DNA of 54,562 bases. Origin: Alkalihalobacillus trypoxylicola (GTDB taxonomy: Bacteria > Bacillota > Bacilli > Bacillales > Bacillaceae_D). Shown here in pieces: positions 42,605-54,365 of this stretch (the stretch's first letter is position 1; each line of letters starts with the position of its first letter). The notes below the pieces were generated by a model, which did no database searches, was not told the DNA's origin, and was given only the letters and a program-made list of their open reading frames with translations. The DNA lies in contig NZ_LTAO01000004.1 in NCBI RefSeq assembly GCF_001590785.1, positions 49,216 through 103,777 on the forward strand, given 5' to 3'. The translations under genes and the position numbers were made by a program.

Positions 42605-42895
42605 TATATCAATGAAAAAAAGAACATCCCTGTGCAAACTACTGCACAGAGACGTTCTAAAACGTGGTTCCACTCTGTTTTAAGCTTCCTATTTCCTTAC
42701 TGAAGCTCATCTTTTTTGCGTGTAACGCCGCAAACCGCTTTTCCCTACTTATCCTTCAAGAAAAGGCTCAAGGGTGCATGTTCGGAAGTATATGCTTAAA
42801 TCACTTTCAGCCATTGGTGATTCTCTCTACAAAGTCATATATTCTTCTTACTTTTCCCTTTCAACACGATTTCTGTATAAATTTAATTGAATGTA
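42605..42895 (-). ncRNA. Cysteine-specific T-box riboswitch upstream of cysE-cysS
   Basis: Leader of about 290 nt. Stem I has the AGTAAGAAG region and AATCACCAATGGCTGAAAG distal part; the specifier loop GAACATGCACC has codon TGC (Cys) at 42776-42778. The T-box core AGAGTGGAACCACG (TGGA at 42669-42672) would pair with an NCCA end whose discriminator is U, right for tRNA-Cys. An intrinsic terminator follows (42614-42658). Uncharged tRNA-Cys should stabilise the antiterminator and switch on cysES. Confidence 0.93.
42614..42658 (-). terminator. T-box terminator of cysE-cysS
   Basis: AGAACGTCTCTGTGCA / TGCACAGGGATGTTCT, a 16-nt arm stem with few mismatches and a 6-nt loop, followed by T7. Its 5' arm overlaps the T-box antiterminator region (CCACGTTTTAGAAC). 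Confidence 0.92.
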
Positions 42896-42901
42896 TTAGT
42901 T

Positions 42902-42931
42902 AGCATATGCATTCATATAAAAATGTTCCAA
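42902..42931 (-). promoter_or_regulatory. Candidate promoter of the cysE T-box transcript
   Basis: -35 TTGGAA (42926-42931), 18-nt spacer, -10 TATGCT (42902-42907), right after the gltX stop codon. Confidence 0.55.
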
Positions 42932-42934
42932 CAA

Positions 42935-44395
42935 TTATAAAAGATTTTTTATTCTCGTTGTTACAATATCTTTTCCTAATAATTCAATCGAATCTGCTAA
43001 TTCAGGACCATGAGTTTGCCCTGTAGTTGCTACACGTATAGGCATAAAAAGTTTTTTTCCTTTATGACCTGTTGCCTTTTGTGTAGCCTTAATTGCTGCT
43101 TTAATTGTAGGTGCTACAAAGTCTTCAGAGTTTAAATTCTCTAGCTCTGCTAAAAAACCACTCATTACTTCAGGAACCTGCTCTTCATCAAGAACAGCCT
43201 GTGCCTCTTCATTATACTCAATTTCCGTCTTAAAGAACAGTTCTGTTAACTCGACGATTTCAGCGCCATAATGTAATTGCTCTTGATAAAGTCCGACAAG
43301 TCGTTTCACCCATTGCGCTGTTTTTTCATCCATTTCCTCAGATACTCTACCTGCTTTTACTAGATGAGGAATCGTTAATGGTAACACAGCATCTAATTCC
43401 ATTTTTTTCATATATTGATTATTCATCCAAGCTAATTTACCTGTATCAAAAACAGCAGGAGCTTTTGATACTCGCTCTAAACTAAATTGCTGTTGAAGCT
43501 CCTCCAATGTGAAAATTTCCTCTTCACCAACTGGGGACCAGCCTAATAGTGCTAAGAAATTTACAATCGCTTCTGGTAAATAGCCTAAGTCTTTATATTG
43601 CTCAACAAATTGAATAATCGACTCATCACGCTTACTCATTTTTTGACGATCTGGATTTAGAATGAGCGATGCATGAGCAAAGGTCGGTACACTCCATCCA
43701 AACGCCTGATAAATCATTACTTGACGAGGTGTATTAGATAGATGCTCTTCTCCACGAATAACATGAGTGATTTTCATCAGATGATCATCAACCGTTACGG
43801 CAAAATTGTACATTGGAACGCGATCTTTCCTAGCGATAACAAAATCGCCAATCCCATCAGACTCAAATGAAACTTCTCCTCGAACCGCGTCTTGGATTTT
43901 TATCACTTGACCTTCTGGAACACGAAAACGAATGACAGGCTTTAAACCCTTTGCTTCATATTCCGCTCTTTGCTCTTCTGTTAAATTTCTATCACGACCA
44001 CTATATTTAGGCATTTCACCGCGAGCCAATTGAGAATCTCTTTCTGCTTGAAGCTCGTCCTCAGTCATATAACAATAATACGCATTACCTTCTTCTAATA
44101 GCTGATCAAGATACTTTTGATAAATCTCTATACGATCCATGCTACGGTATGGTCCATACTCTCCATCTGAATCGATGCTTTCATCCCATTCAACACCTAG
44201 CCACTTTAAGCTTGCAAGTAACTTATCTGTTGCATCCTCTACATTCCTAGCCTGATCCGTATCTTCTATACGTAACACAAATTGACCACCTTGATTTTTT
44301 GCGTATAGATAGTTAAATAACGCAGAACGCGCTCCACCTATATGTAAGTGCCCTGTTGGACTTGGGGCAAAACGAACTCGAACTTGATTTGACAT
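42935..44395 (-). CDS. gltX: Glutamyl-tRNA synthetase
   Basis: Class I synthetase, 486 aa from ATG 44395 ([20 protein letters not shown]); an upstream in-frame ATG lacks a ribosome site. HIGG is at 18-21 and KMSKRDES near residue 255. In Bacillus this enzyme charges both tRNA-Glu and tRNA-Gln (the latter corrected by GatCAB). It lacks the zinc motif of E. coli. It lies between ispF and cysE, as in B. subtilis. Confidence 0.96.
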   Translation of the reverse strand: MSNQVRVRFAPSPTGHLHIGGARSALFNYLYAKNQGGQFVLRIEDTDQARNVEDATDKLLASLKWLGVEWDESIDSDGEYGPYRSMDRIEIYQKYLDQLLEEGNAYYCYMTEDELQAERDSQLARGEMPKYSGRDRNLTEEQRAEYEAKGLKPVIRFRVPEGQVIKIQDAVRGEVSFESDGIGDFVIARKDRVPMYNFAVTVDDHLMKITHVIRGEEHLSNTPRQVMIYQAFGWSVPTFAHASLILNPDRQKMSKRDESIIQFVEQYKDLGYLPEAIVNFLALLGWSPVGEEEIFTLEELQQQFSLERVSKAPAVFDTGKLAWMNNQYMKKMELDAVLPLTIPHLVKAGRVSEEMDEKTAQWVKRLVGLYQEQLHYGAEIVELTELFFKTEIEYNEEAQAVLDEEQVPEVMSGFLAELENLNSEDFVAPTIKAAIKATQKATGHKGKKLFMPIRVATTGQTHGPELADSIELLGKDIVTTRIKNLL

Positions 44396-44510
44396 TGTAT
44401 TGCACACTCCATTTCTCATTTAATCAGGAACCATCATTTATTCTATTCATAAAGAAGATAAACCTATTGATAGGTCTCTTCCTTCCAGCCTCTGTTTTAT
44501 TGCCTTTATT

Positions 44511-44541
44511 ATTTTAGCACCTTTTGAAGGAACATAGTCAA
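44511..44541 (-). promoter_or_regulatory. Candidate gltX promoter with extended -10
   Basis: -35 TTGACT (44536-44541), 19-nt spacer, extended -10 TGCTAAAAT (TAAAAT at 44511-44516). The spacing is long but the TGn helps. The leader then contains the palindrome ACCTATCAATAGGT. Confidence 0.45.
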
Positions 44542-44595
44542 AAAAACTTTAATGTCGCATAGATAGCGCCTTTTCTTTCTATCATAAAGTAAAGA

Positions 44596-45072
44596 TTACT
44601 TTGCTTGCAACAAAACAACCGATTGAGAAGCAATTCCTTCTCCCCTGCCAGTAAATCCTAGCATTTCTGTCGTAGTTGCTTTTACATTTATAGAATCTGG
44701 ACTTGCTTCTAATAAGTCAGCAATTCTTTCCTGCATTTGCTGTATATAAGGTGCCATCTTAGGCATTTGTGCAATGATTGTACAATCTAAATTCCCAAGG
44801 ACATAGCCCTTTTCTTTTGTTAATTTCCATACTTCCTCTAACAACTTCGCTGAATCAGCATCCTTAAAATCTGCCGAAGTATCTGGAAAATGCTTTCCAA
44901 TGTCACCCTCGCCTATTGCACCTAAAATAGCATCTGCAATGGTATGTAGTAAAACATCAGCATCTGAATGTCCTAATAATCCTTTCTCATAAGGAATCGT
45001 AATCCCACCAAGAATGAGTGGTCTTCCCTCTACTAATTGATGTACATCAAAACCTTGTCCAATTCTAAACAT
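44596..45072 (-). CDS. ispF: 2-C-methyl-D-erythritol 2,4-cyclodiphosphate synthase
   Basis: Cyclises CDP-ME 2-phosphate in the MEP isoprenoid pathway. It is 158 aa with zinc ligands D9 and H11 in GQGFDVHQL and the third His in [10 protein letters not shown], and the CMP pocket region [15 protein letters not shown]. Start overlaps the ispD stop by one base (TAATG), so the two enzymes are coupled; together they give two consecutive-branch steps of the pathway. Confidence 0.97.
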   Translation of the reverse strand: MFRIGQGFDVHQLVEGRPLILGGITIPYEKGLLGHSDADVLLHTIADAILGAIGEGDIGKHFPDTSADFKDADSAKLLEEVWKLTKEKGYVLGNLDCTIIAQMPKMAPYIQQMQERIADLLEASPDSINVKATTTEMLGFTGRGEGIASQSVVLLQAK

Positions 45073-45761
45073 TATGATGACCCACTTTCTATTTTCAAAA
45101 TCGCCTCTGCAAATAATAAATCTTCTTTTGTTGTGATTTTTATATTTAAATAATCTCCCTCTACGACCTCGACCTCTTCACCGATCCACTCAACTAAGCT
45201 AGCATCGTCCGTTCCTAGCTTACCAGAACGCTCTGCTTCTAGATGAGCTTTTTTAATTAATTTAGCATGAAAGGCCTGTGGGGTTTGCACAGCCATTAAT
45301 TCGCTTCTATCCATCGTTTTATTCACTAAATGGTTATGAACCATCTTAATTGTATCTTTAACAGGTACAGCTAAAATAGCAGCTCCTGTTTTCCTCACTC
45401 CATCCAATAGACCATGTATCTGTTTCTGTTTGATAAAGGGTCTTGCTGCATCATGAATAAAAACAATTTCTTCCTCATCAATATGAGCTAGACCTCGCTT
45501 TACACTATCCTGACGTTCCTCTCCGCCAGATATGACCGCAAAGACCTTTTGTGACCTTTCTGCTTTCACCATTTTTTGTATGGTCTCTAATTCATCAGGA
45601 TGACCTACAATAACCACCTTCTCGCAGCTTTTATCTTGTTCAAACGTCAATAAAGTGTGAGCAAGTATGGTTTTATGATGAAGCTCTATAAATATTTTAT
45701 TTATACCTGCATTCATCCTTTTCCCTTGACCTGCAGCTAAAAGAATAAGACTATATTTCAT
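45072..45761 (-). CDS. ispD: 2-C-methyl-D-erythritol 4-phosphate cytidylyltransferase
   Basis: Transfers CMP to MEP in the MEP pathway. It is 229 aa from ATG 45761 ([16 protein letters not shown]), 6 nt after GGGGAG; six upstream in-frame codons are rejected. The nucleotide-binding LAAGQGKRM and INKIFIEL loop, [10 protein letters not shown] and QTPQAF are family motifs. It is first of the ispD-ispF pair, downstream of the PIN/TRAM gene and its terminator. Confidence 0.96.
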   Translation of the reverse strand: MKYSLILLAAGQGKRMNAGINKIFIELHHKTILAHTLLTFEQDKSCEKVVIVGHPDELETIQKMVKAERSQKVFAVISGGEERQDSVKRGLAHIDEEEIVFIHDAARPFIKQKQIHGLLDGVRKTGAAILAVPVKDTIKMVHNHLVNKTMDRSELMAVQTPQAFHAKLIKKAHLEAERSGKLGTDDASLVEWIGEEVEVVEGDYLNIKITTKEDLLFAEAILKIESGSS

Positions 45762-45860
45762 TTTATGCTCCCCATTCATTTCAACACGTTCTACTTTCCC
45801 AATTCTATCATGTATTATCTAAAAACGTCATATATTCAAGATAAAAAGTAATCCTCAAAG

Positions 45861-45895
45861 TAAAAAGCGTCTAAATGATGTGCATTAGACGCTTC
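45861..45895 (-). terminator. Terminator after the PIN/TRAM gene
   Basis: AAGCGTCTAATG / CATTTAGACGCTT with one bulged base and a short loop, then T5. It splits the clpC-side genes from ispD. Confidence 0.88.
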
Positions 45896-45900
45896 CTTAA

Positions 45901-46974
45901 TTATAATGCTTTCTCTAATACTTTAGGCTTGGCAAAAATCATTCGTCCAGCACTTGTTTGTAAAACGCTAGTTACAATAACATCAATATGCTTGTTAATA
46001 AAATCACGGCCACCTTCAACGACGATCATCGTACCGTCATCCAAATAAGCCACACCCTGATGATGTTCTTTACCATCTTTTATTACTTGAACATTCATTT
46101 CTTCACCAGGTAAAACAACTGGCTTAACAGCGTTCGCGAGGTCATTTATATTTAAGACCGGAACTCCTTGTAACTCACAGACTTTATTTAAATTAAAATC
46201 ATTCGTAACAACAACACCAGAAGTTAATTTTGCTAGCTTGACCAGTTTACTATCAACTTCTTGAATCTCCTCAAAATCACCTTCATAAATTTCTACTTTC
46301 ACAGGTAATTCCTTTTGAATTTTATTTAATATATCTAAGCCACGACGGCCTCGATTTCTTTTTAATACATCAGAAGAATCGGCGATATGCTGTAATTCCT
46401 CTAAAACAAACCCTGGTATTACTAGCGTCCCATCTAAAAAACGAGTTTTGCAAATGTCTGCTATTCGACCATCGATGATTACACTCGTGTCTAAAATTTT
46501 TAAGTCGGATTCTTTGTTTTCTTCCTTTTTCTTATCTTTTCCGATATTTCTTGTTACCGTAAAAACTTGAACAAGTTCATCACGCTTTTTGAACCCAATC
46601 TGGAATCCTAAGTAACCTAAAATTAAAGTAAGAAAAATAGGAAGTACTGTACTAATGACCGGAATTTCGATCGCATTAAGCGGAATTAAAAAAGCAATAA
46701 TGAGTCCTATAATCATCCCCATAGAACCAAACAAGACATCTGTAACAGGTGCTTTTACTATTGCTTCTTCAAGTAATTTAATAAAATGAACTAAATAATC
46801 AGCTAACCACATACTAAATAAGAATAATAGCAATGAACCTAAAATGACACCAATATAAGGCGATTGAACGAATGGTGAATCAATATTCATAAGATTAACG
46901 AGCTCTGGTCCATAAATAAACCCGAGTGTTCCACCAATTAAAATGAAGAATAACTGTATAATTCTTTTGAGCAC
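45901..46974 (-). CDS. yacL: Membrane-anchored PIN/TRAM domain protein (YacL family)
   Basis: 357 aa from GTG 46974, 8 nt after GGAGGTG. Four hydrophobic segments (about 5-25, 40-62, 80-100, 105-127) form a membrane anchor. Then comes a PIN nuclease domain (about 158-280) with acidic residues in [20 protein letters not shown] and [11 protein letters not shown], and a C-terminal TRAM domain (about 290-345). Probable RNA-cleaving or RNA-binding protein; substrate unknown. The position between disA and ispD is conserved in Bacillus. Confidence 0.92.
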   Translation of the reverse strand: MLKRIIQLFFILIGGTLGFIYGPELVNLMNIDSPFVQSPYIGVILGSLLLFLFSMWLADYLVHFIKLLEEAIVKAPVTDVLFGSMGMIIGLIIAFLIPLNAIEIPVISTVLPIFLTLILGYLGFQIGFKKRDELVQVFTVTRNIGKDKKKEENKESDLKILDTSVIIDGRIADICKTRFLDGTLVIPGFVLEELQHIADSSDVLKRNRGRRGLDILNKIQKELPVKVEIYEGDFEEIQEVDSKLVKLAKLTSGVVVTNDFNLNKVCELQGVPVLNINDLANAVKPVVLPGEEMNVQVIKDGKEHHQGVAYLDDGTMIVVEGGRDFINKHIDVIVTSVLQTSAGRMIFAKPKVLEKAL

Positions 46975-47117
46975 CTACCTCACCTCCTTGTATCTTATTA
47001 TAGACAAGTTTTTGAAATCAAAACCTAGCAAACTTAATTTCACATAAAATTCTACGTTCATTTGTTAATTATCCTTAAAATTGCTTTCAAAATGTCGAAT
47101 CTTAGAAGAACCGTCGA

Positions 47118-48191
47118 TTAAATATGTCTATCTACAAATAACTGCTCTTGAATTCGATTTAAGCCATTTTTTATCATTTTCGCTCTAGCCTCTCCAATTC
47201 CTTCTACTTCATCCAATTCGTCTATACTCGAAAACATAATGTTAGCTAAATCACCATATTTCTCAACAAGATTTTCAATAATTAAAGGAGGAAGCCTTGG
47301 AATTCGGTGTAAGATACGGAAACCACGAGGCATAACAGCCTGATCTTGAACATTAGGAATTCTTCCATAGCCTAAAATTTTGACAATTTCATTATCATCT
47401 AACATATCCGGAGAATCGATTTTTATTAATTCGTGTAATGTATCATATACATCTGTTTTCTTATCCTTAACATAGTCTTTTAACAAATAAATAGCTTCTT
47501 TTTCGATCCCTGAAACTAATTCATTTAATTGCATCGTAATTAATCGTCCTTCGTCACCTAGTTCATTAACATAATTAATAATTTCTCTTTTAATACGAAG
47601 AACCATTTGAACTCGATGGATGACTTGAATCACTTCTTGGAACGTAACCAATTGCTCAAATTCCAATGCTCCTAAATTAGTAATTCCTTGATCGAGCACT
47701 ACTTTATATTTTTCTAACGTTTGAATGGCTTGATTGGCTTTTGTTAATATTACCCCGATATCTTTTAATGCGTATCTATTTTCCCCTTGATATAGAGTAA
47801 TGACATTACGCCTTTGCGAGATCGAAACGACTAAATTGCCAGTTTGTTTAGCAACCCTCTCAGCTGTACGGTGCCTAATCCCCGTTTCATTAGATTCAAT
47901 CCCATTATTGGGAACTAATTGAGTGTTTGCATATAATATTCTTGTTCCATCCTCATTTAAAATAATTGCTCCATCCATTTTGGCCAATTCATATAAATAA
48001 GCAGGAGAAAAATCACAATTTATAAAAAAGCCACCATCTACTATGTTCATCATTTCATTGTTGTACCCTAAAACAATCAAACCACCTGTATTTGCACGAA
48101 GCACATTATCTATTCCAGAACGTAAATCTGTACCAGGTGCTACTAGACGCAAAACTTCCTGTATAAATTCTCCCCTTCTTCTCTCATCCAT
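47118..48191 (-). CDS. disA: DNA integrity scanning diadenylate cyclase DisA
   Basis: Makes c-di-AMP from two ATP and scans DNA for branched intermediates. It is 357 aa: DAC domain with DGA (73-75) and RHRTAE (106-111), a helical linker, and a C-terminal helix-hairpin-helix DNA-binding domain ([16 protein letters not shown]). It lies 2 nt after radA; RadA is known to modulate DisA in B. subtilis, so the coupling makes sense. Confidence 0.97.
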   Translation of the reverse strand: MDERRRGEFIQEVLRLVAPGTDLRSGIDNVLRANTGGLIVLGYNNEMMNIVDGGFFINCDFSPAYLYELAKMDGAIILNEDGTRILYANTQLVPNNGIESNETGIRHRTAERVAKQTGNLVVSISQRRNVITLYQGENRYALKDIGVILTKANQAIQTLEKYKVVLDQGITNLGALEFEQLVTFQEVIQVIHRVQMVLRIKREIINYVNELGDEGRLITMQLNELVSGIEKEAIYLLKDYVKDKKTDVYDTLHELIKIDSPDMLDDNEIVKILGYGRIPNVQDQAVMPRGFRILHRIPRLPPLIIENLVEKYGDLANIMFSSIDELDEVEGIGEARAKMIKNGLNRIQEQLFVDRHI

Positions 48192-48193
48192 CT

Positions 48194-49570
48194 CTAATTC
48201 CCTCCTAACGCTGTGTCCAGAGCTTCCTCAACTGTAGTTACACCAATGATTTTTATGCCTTTTGGCGCTGTCCATCCTCCCATATTTTTCTCTGGGATAA
48301 TCATTCTTTTAAATCCTAATTTTGCAGCTTCATTTACTCTCTGTTCAATTCTTGACACTCTTCTTATTTCCCCGGTTAAACCAATCTCTCCAATAGCTAC
48401 ATCAAATGGACTTGTTTTTCTATCACGAAAACTTGAGGCAATACTAATGGCAACAGCTAAATCAATAGCTGGTTCATCGAGCCTTACCCCACCAGCAACA
48501 TTCAAGTAGGCATCCTGTGTTTGTAATAACAAGCCAACTCTTTTTTCTAGTACGGCCATTAATAATGACACTCGATTGTGATCAATTCCTGTAGCCATTC
48601 TGCGCGGGTTTCCGAAGCTTGTAGGACTAACTAAGGCTTGAATTTCAACTAAAACTGGCCTAGTCCCCTCCATTGATGCCACGACAATAGATCCCGCAAC
48701 ACCTTGAGAACGGTCTTCTAAAAAGATTTCAGAAGGGTTTAACACCTCTTCAAGACCTAATTCTTTCATTTCAAAAATGCCCATTTCGTTTGTTGACCCA
48801 AATCGATTTTTAACCGCTCTTAAAATTCGATATGTATGATGACGCTCACCTTCAAAGTAAAGAACAGAATCAACCATATGCTCTAATAATTTTGGACCAG
48901 CAATAGAGCCTTGTTTTGTTACATGTCCAACAATAAAAATAGCAACACCTCTCGTTTTAGCTATCTTCATAAAAGTAGCTGTGCATTCTCTAACTTGTGC
49001 TACACTACCAGGTGCAGAAGAAATTTCCTCCTGATAAACCGTTTGAATCGAGTCTATTACCACAGCCACTGGGTTCACTTCATCTATAGAGCGTTCAATC
49101 ATACTAATATCGGTCTCAGCTAAAACATATAACTCAGGAGAGCTTAACTCTAGCCTGTCAGCGCGTATCTTTGTTTGTTTGACAGATTCTTCTCCCGATA
49201 TATATAAAACTTTCTGTTCTTTATTTGCAAGCTTGGCAGAAAGTTGCAATAGAAGAGTTGATTTACCGATACCCGGATCTCCTCCAACTAAAACCAATGA
49301 TCCTGGAACGATGCCTCCACCTAACACTCGATTAAGCTCTCTCATGGTCGTATCAATCCGCGGCTCTTTTTCACTTTCTATATTTGTAATGGCTTGAGGC
49401 TTTGCTTGCCGATTTCCAGAGGTTACAAAGCCCCTGCTTGATGAAGAGGCTGTTTGCTCAAACTCTTCGACCATAGTATTAAAGCTTTGACAACCTGGAC
49501 ATTTCCCCATCCATTTTGCTGACTCATATCCACATTCTTGACATACAAACTTTGTTTTTTTCTTTGCCAT
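48194..49570 (-). CDS. radA: DNA repair protein RadA
   Basis: RecA-like ATPase that drives branch migration in recombination. From ATG 49570 it is 458 aa, as in B. subtilis; 29 in-frame codons upstream are not protein. A zinc finger (C10, C13, C24, C27), Walker [10 protein letters not shown] near residue 96, the KNRFG motif in [13 protein letters not shown] and a C-terminal Lon-like domain are present. It follows clpC past a terminator; a weak extended -10 (TGCTACAAT, TACAAT at 49605-49610) may give it its own promoter. Confidence 0.96.
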   Translation of the reverse strand: MAKKKTKFVCQECGYESAKWMGKCPGCQSFNTMVEEFEQTASSSSRGFVTSGNRQAKPQAITNIESEKEPRIDTTMRELNRVLGGGIVPGSLVLVGGDPGIGKSTLLLQLSAKLANKEQKVLYISGEESVKQTKIRADRLELSSPELYVLAETDISMIERSIDEVNPVAVVIDSIQTVYQEEISSAPGSVAQVRECTATFMKIAKTRGVAIFIVGHVTKQGSIAGPKLLEHMVDSVLYFEGERHHTYRILRAVKNRFGSTNEMGIFEMKELGLEEVLNPSEIFLEDRSQGVAGSIVVASMEGTRPVLVEIQALVSPTSFGNPRRMATGIDHNRVSLLMAVLEKRVGLLLQTQDAYLNVAGGVRLDEPAIDLAVAISIASSFRDRKTSPFDVAIGEIGLTGEIRRVSRIEQRVNEAAKLGFKRMIIPEKNMGGWTAPKGIKIIGVTTVEEALDTALGGN

Positions 49571-49654
49571 CTTTCCTCCTACTTCCTTAAAACATTCTCC
49601 CTTTATTGTAGCAAAGATATCCATAATAAAAATAGAGTCTTCCTTAGTGTATGG

Positions 49655-49688
49655 CAAAAAGTCAGGGGAATATGACTGCCCCTGACAT
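49655..49688 (-). terminator. Terminator after clpC
   Basis: GTCAGGGG / CCCCTGAC, 8 bp with a 10-nt loop, followed by T5. A second hairpin, CAGACAATG / CATTGTCTG (49741-49749 and 49714-49722) with an 18-nt loop, lies right after the clpC stop and may protect the mRNA 3' end. Confidence 0.85.
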
Positions 49689-49763
49689 TTTTAAACCTAA
49701 AGTATATTAGAGACAGACAATGTTCTTTACTTGTTGTCATCATTGTCTGCTCATGCTGTAAAA

Positions 49764-52205
49764 TTATACAATAGCATCCTCTTTAGACACTACATACAAT
49801 TCATCATCTTTAACATCTATTAGAGCTCTTTGCCCTTTGGTTATCGTACCTTTTAAAAGCTCCTCTGATAGGCGATCCTCTACTTGTTTTTGTAGAGCAC
49901 GACGTAGCGGACGAGCTCCGTATTCTGGATCATAACCTATATCAGTTATTTTATCTAATGCTTTTTCTGTTAGCTCTAACTCAATTCCTTGTTCGCTTAG
50001 ACGTGTCTTTAGCTGCTCTGCCATTAAGGTTGTAATTTCACGGACATGCTTTTTCTCTAGTGAATGGAACACAATGATTTCATCGATTCTGTTTAAGAAT
50101 TCTGGGCGGAAGCTACGTTTAAGCTCTCCCATCACTTTATCCTTCATTCCTTTGTATTCTTGATCTTCACTTTCAATGGCAAAGCCAAGATATTTATTTC
50201 GTTTTAATTCACTTGCCCCTACATTAGAGGTCATAATGATCGCCGTATTTCTAAAATCAACCGTCCGTCCTTTTGAATCGGTTAATCTTCCATCCTCTAA
50301 AACCTGTAATAAAATATTAAAGACTTCAGGATGAGCTTTTTCTATTTCATCAAGTAAGATAACAGAATAAGGCTTACGACGAACCTTCTCTGTTAATTGT
50401 CCACCTTCTTCATGACCCACATATCCAGGAGGTGAACCTACTAGACGACTTGTAGCGTGCTTCTCCATGTATTCAGACATGTCAATTCGAATCACTGAAT
50501 CTTCATCTCCAAATAACGTTTCCGCTACAGCTCTCGCTAGCTCCGTTTTACCAACACCAGTTGGCCCTAAGAAGATAAATGATCCGATCGGACGCTTAGG
50601 ATCCTTTAAACCTGCTCTAGCTCTTCGTACAGCCTTCGAAATAGAAATAACGGCTTCTTCTTGACCCACTACACGCTTATGCAAAATTTCTTCCATTCTT
50701 AATAAACGGTCTGTTTCTTCCTCTGCTAGTTTAGAAACGGGAACTCCTGTCCAGCTTGCAACAACTTGTGCGATATCATCAGATACGACCTCTGTATTTT
50801 CTTGACCTTGTTTTTTCTTCCATTCATTTTTCATCTCATCTAGTTCTTCGCGAAGACGTTGCTCAGAATCTCTTAAAGAGGCCGCTTTTTCAAACTCTTG
50901 ACTTTGTACAGCTGCATCCTTTTCTTTTCTTGTTTCTTCAAGCTTTTGCTCAAGCTCCTTTAAGTTTGGAGGAGCCGTATAAGAACGCAAGCGAACCTTT
51001 GAAGCAGCTTCGTCAATTAAATCTATTGCTTTATCCGGTAAAAAGCGGTCTGTTATATATCGATCCGACAGCTTTACAGCCTCTGAAATCGCATCATCTG
51101 TAATCGTAACTCTGTGATGAGCCTCATAGCGATCTCTAAGTCCAAACAAGATCTGAATCGATTCATCAAGGGTAGGCTCATTTACTTGAATAGGCTGAAA
51201 GCGACGCTCAAGAGCTGCATCTTTTTCAATATACTTACGGTATTCATCTAACGTTGTTGCCCCGATACATTGTAACTCTCCACGCGCAAGAGACGGCTTA
51301 AGAATATTAGATGCATCGATGGCTCCCTCTGCTCCACCAGCTCCTATTAATGTATGAAGTTCATCAATGAATAGAATGACATTACCAGCCTGACGGATCT
51401 CATCCATTACCTTTTTGAGTCGGTCTTCAAACTCACCGCGATACTTAGTACCAGCTACAACCGTTCCCATATCTAATGTCATTACTCGTTTATTACGTAA
51501 AGTCTCAGGCACTTCATTTGCGATAATAGACTGTGCTAAACCTTCTGCTATAGCGGTTTTACCAACCCCTGGTTCACCTATTAAAACAGGGTTGTTTTTT
51601 GTACGTCGGCTTAATACTTGAATGACACGTTCTATTTCCTTACTTCTACCAATTACTGGGTCAAGCGCTTCTTCTCTCGCAATAGCCGTTAAATCTCGAG
51701 CTAAGCTATCAAGAGTAGGAGTATTCGCATGGCTTGCAGTCCCACCTTGTTGAGCAGAGCTTCCCACTTCATTACTTCCTAATAATTGCAAAACCTGTTG
51801 TCGTGCTTTATTCAAGCTCACACCTAGATTATTAAGAACACGGGCAGCTACACCTTCTCCTTCTCTTATTAAACCCAATAAAATATGCTCAGTACCAACA
51901 TAAGAGTGTCCTAACTTACGAGCTTCATCCATTGATAATTCAATGACTTTTTTGGCTCTTGGTGTGTAATGTATCGTTTTGGAACCCTCTTGGCCTTTTC
52001 CAATTAAAGATTCGACTTCTTTTTGTATTTTTTCAGAGCCTAGACCTAAAGCTTGTAACGCCTTAGCTGCTATCCCCTCTCCTTCTCTTATTAACCCTAG
52101 TAAAATATGTTCAGTCCCTATATTGTTATGACCTAAACGAATTGCCTCTTCTTGTGCTAATGCTAATACTTTCTGTGCTCGTTCTGTAAAACGTCCAAAC
52201 ATCAT
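49764..52205 (-). CDS. clpC: ATP-dependent Clp protease ATP-binding subunit ClpC
   Basis: Hsp100 unfoldase that works with ClpP and adaptors such as MecA, McsB and YpbH. It is 813 aa: two N-terminal Clp-N repeats (each with [15 protein letters not shown]), first AAA+ with GEPGVGKT (about 208), a coiled middle domain (about 410-475) where MecA binds, second AAA+ with GPTGVGKT (about 545), and a ClpP-contact loop in the D2 region. It is last in the ctsR operon and a target of CtsR repression. Confidence 0.97.
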   Translation of the reverse strand: MMFGRFTERAQKVLALAQEEAIRLGHNNIGTEHILLGLIREGEGIAAKALQALGLGSEKIQKEVESLIGKGQEGSKTIHYTPRAKKVIELSMDEARKLGHSYVGTEHILLGLIREGEGVAARVLNNLGVSLNKARQQVLQLLGSNEVGSSAQQGGTASHANTPTLDSLARDLTAIAREEALDPVIGRSKEIERVIQVLSRRTKNNPVLIGEPGVGKTAIAEGLAQSIIANEVPETLRNKRVMTLDMGTVVAGTKYRGEFEDRLKKVMDEIRQAGNVILFIDELHTLIGAGGAEGAIDASNILKPSLARGELQCIGATTLDEYRKYIEKDAALERRFQPIQVNEPTLDESIQILFGLRDRYEAHHRVTITDDAISEAVKLSDRYITDRFLPDKAIDLIDEAASKVRLRSYTAPPNLKELEQKLEETRKEKDAAVQSQEFEKAASLRDSEQRLREELDEMKNEWKKKQGQENTEVVSDDIAQVVASWTGVPVSKLAEEETDRLLRMEEILHKRVVGQEEAVISISKAVRRARAGLKDPKRPIGSFIFLGPTGVGKTELARAVAETLFGDEDSVIRIDMSEYMEKHATSRLVGSPPGYVGHEEGGQLTEKVRRKPYSVILLDEIEKAHPEVFNILLQVLEDGRLTDSKGRTVDFRNTAIIMTSNVGASELKRNKYLGFAIESEDQEYKGMKDKVMGELKRSFRPEFLNRIDEIIVFHSLEKKHVREITTLMAEQLKTRLSEQGIELELTEKALDKITDIGYDPEYGARPLRRALQKQVEDRLSEELLKGTITKGQRALIDVKDDELYVVSKEDAIV

Positions 52206-52223
52206 TGACGCCCACCTCCATCA

Positions 52224-53303
52224 TTATTCATCGCTCTGTTCTTTTTCAAGCATCAATCGTTCACGAATTAAAGTAGCTCTTCTTTCATCTCTTTGGTCCG
52301 CAGTTAGAACATCACCTGCAAATTGTTGTAAAAAGCCCGGCTGAGTCAATATCATTAACTCATTGAGGATATTCCCTGATATTCCCTTAATTAACCCTAA
52401 ATCAATTCCTAAACGCACATCAGATAACCTTTGAGTAGCCTCTTTTGATTCTATGATTCGACTATTCGCTAAAATACCATAAGATCGATATACACGATCC
52501 TCCAGCTGCAATATAGACTGATCGAGAAGGTACTCTCTTGCTGATTTTTCTTGGTGAATCAATTGAAGTACAACTCCCCTTAAGTCTTCAACGATGTCTT
52601 TTTCGGATTTCCCTAAGGTCAGTTGATTGGAAATTTGAAATAGGTTACCTAAAGCTTCGCTACCTTCCCCATAAATTCCTCTAACAACAAGACCTAATTG
52701 ATTAATTGCTGGTAAAATTCTGTTCAATTGCTGAGTCATGGCTAATGCCGGAAGATGCATCATCACCGAAGCTCGTAAGCCTGTTCCAACATTAGTTGGA
52801 CAACTCGTCAAATATCCATGCTTCTCATCAAATGCATAAGTTAAATGGCTTTCTATCCAGTCATCAACTTTACTAGCTGTTTCTAAACCTTCTAGTAATT
52901 GAAAACCTGGAAATAAGCATTGGATTCGTAAATGATCCTCTTCGTTTAACATAATACTTACTGATTCATCTTGATTTAATAAAACAGCTCCATATTTTGA
53001 TTGCTCAGCTAAATTGGGACTAATCAAATGTTTTTCCACTAATACTCTTTTTTCATTTCTTTTTAAGTCATCCATCATTAATAGCTCTAATTCTTTTACT
53101 TCATCAATTGGCTCTTCTTTTAAAGCCTGAGCCACATGCTGAACGATAGCATGGGATTCTTCAGTAGACGCTAACAGCGGAAACTTAAATTGTTTTAAAT
53201 TTCTCGCTAAACGAATTCGGCTGCTTAAAACAATTTCTGACTCATCACCTATTTCTTTCATCCATGGACTTATGGCTTCAGATATAAATCGTTGGAGTGA
53301 CAT
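52224..53303 (-). CDS. mcsB: Protein-arginine kinase McsB
   Basis: Phosphorylates arginines to mark proteins for ClpC-ClpP and to inactivate CtsR. It is 359 aa with a phosphagen-kinase fold: [34 protein letters not shown] and the phospho-Arg docking motif RDERRA near the C-terminus (fits RDxxRA). It starts 4 nt after mcsA; activation by McsA is known in the family. Confidence 0.97.
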   Translation of the reverse strand: MSLQRFISEAISPWMKEIGDESEIVLSSRIRLARNLKQFKFPLLASTEESHAIVQHVAQALKEEPIDEVKELELLMMDDLKRNEKRVLVEKHLISPNLAEQSKYGAVLLNQDESVSIMLNEEDHLRIQCLFPGFQLLEGLETASKVDDWIESHLTYAFDEKHGYLTSCPTNVGTGLRASVMMHLPALAMTQQLNRILPAINQLGLVVRGIYGEGSEALGNLFQISNQLTLGKSEKDIVEDLRGVVLQLIHQEKSAREYLLDQSILQLEDRVYRSYGILANSRIIESKEATQRLSDVRLGIDLGLIKGISGNILNELMILTQPGFLQQFAGDVLTADQRDERRATLIRERLMLEKEQSDE

Positions 53304-53307
53304 CTAT

Positions 53308-53841
53308 TTATCCCTCCCTTTGCTCATTCATTTTATTAGTAAGTGATTTTATTTCATCTCTTATCTTTGCTGCTTCTTCGAATTCTTCATTCTCTATATG
53401 ATTTTTTAATGTATTTTTTAGTTCTTCAATTTCTTTTTTTATTTGGATGCTTCCACCAATTCGTTTTGGAATTTTTCCAGAATGGTTTTTATTACCACTA
53501 TGCACCCTTTTTAAAATGGGCTCTAATTTTCCATTAAAGCTCTCATAACAATTAAAGCATCCAAACCTACCAACTCGTTTAAATTCCTCATAAGTCATTC
53601 CACAATGGTTACATTTTAACGGTTTTGCGGATAAGGGAGAATCATGACCACTTATTCCATTCGTTTCAAAGTTTAACAACCCTGACAGCAATTGATGAAT
53701 GGAAAAGCTATTAGAGCCTGGGAACTGTTCTCCTTTTTCACGAGCACATTTTTCACATATATGAAATTCTGTTTTCTCACCATTTATAATTTTTGTAAAA
53801 TGCAGAGTAGCTGGCCTCTCTTGACAATCTTGACATTTCAT
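53308..53841 (-). CDS. mcsA: McsB activator protein McsA
   Basis: Zinc-finger modulator of McsB and CtsR, 177 aa. Zinc pairs CQDC (3-6) with CEKC (29-32), and CNHC (about 76-79) with CFNC (about 95-98), then a C-terminal UVR-type coiled domain (about 135-172, ELKNTLKNHIENEEFEEAAK). It is the second gene of the ctsR operon. The zinc sites may sense thiol or metal stress, as in relatives. Confidence 0.95.
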   Translation of the reverse strand: MKCQDCQERPATLHFTKIINGEKTEFHICEKCAREKGEQFPGSNSFSIHQLLSGLLNFETNGISGHDSPLSAKPLKCNHCGMTYEEFKRVGRFGCFNCYESFNGKLEPILKRVHSGNKNHSGKIPKRIGGSIQIKKEIEELKNTLKNHIENEEFEEAAKIRDEIKSLTNKMNEQREG

Positions 53842-53866
53842 TCATTCATCACCGCCTTTTGACGTT

Positions 53867-54340
53867 CTATTGTTTGGTATCAATGTATTTTAATGTTTCT
53901 AACATCGCTTTTAAGAGATTAGCTCTTATTTCATCACGATGCTGAATGGTTGTTTGGTAATGTTCACGCGCCATACTATTTAACATAATATTACGCTCAC
54001 GCTTGGTAATCATATTTTCCTCATATAATCTTATAATAATGTTCTCTGCTGCTTGCTGATCAATTCTCCTGCCTATTAATTGAATAATTTGATCAAAAAG
54101 GGCCATCTCACTATGAGGTTTGACTTTTATAATCCTTATATAGCCCCCACCACCGCGTTTACTTTCTACCACATAACCCTTTTCTACTGTAAACCTTGTT
54201 CCTATTACATAATTAATCTGGGAAGGGACGCATTGAAATTGACGAGCTAGCTCACTTCTTTTAATTTCTACAATATCTCCATCACTACTTAATAAGATTT
54301 TTTTTAAATAATTTTCAATGATATCAGATATATTTCTCAA
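53867..54340 (-). CDS. ctsR: Transcriptional repressor CtsR
   Basis: Represses class III heat-shock genes, including this operon and usually clpP/clpE. It is 157 aa from TTG 54340 (MRNISDIIENYLKKIL), 5 nt after GGGAGGGG; an in-frame ATG 18 nt upstream overlaps that site and has none of its own. The winged HTH has RSELARQFQCVPSQINYVIG, and the wing SKRGGGGYIRI carries the arginine phosphorylated by McsB in relatives. The C-terminal helices mediate dimerisation. Confidence 0.94.
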   Translation of the reverse strand: MRNISDIIENYLKKILLSSDGDIVEIKRSELARQFQCVPSQINYVIGTRFTVEKGYVVESKRGGGGYIRIIKVKPHSEMALFDQIIQLIGRRIDQQAAENIIIRLYEENMITKRERNIMLNSMAREHYQTTIQHRDEIRANLLKAMLETLKYIDTKQ

Positions 54341-54365
54341 CTTTTCCCCTCCCTTCATACATTTT

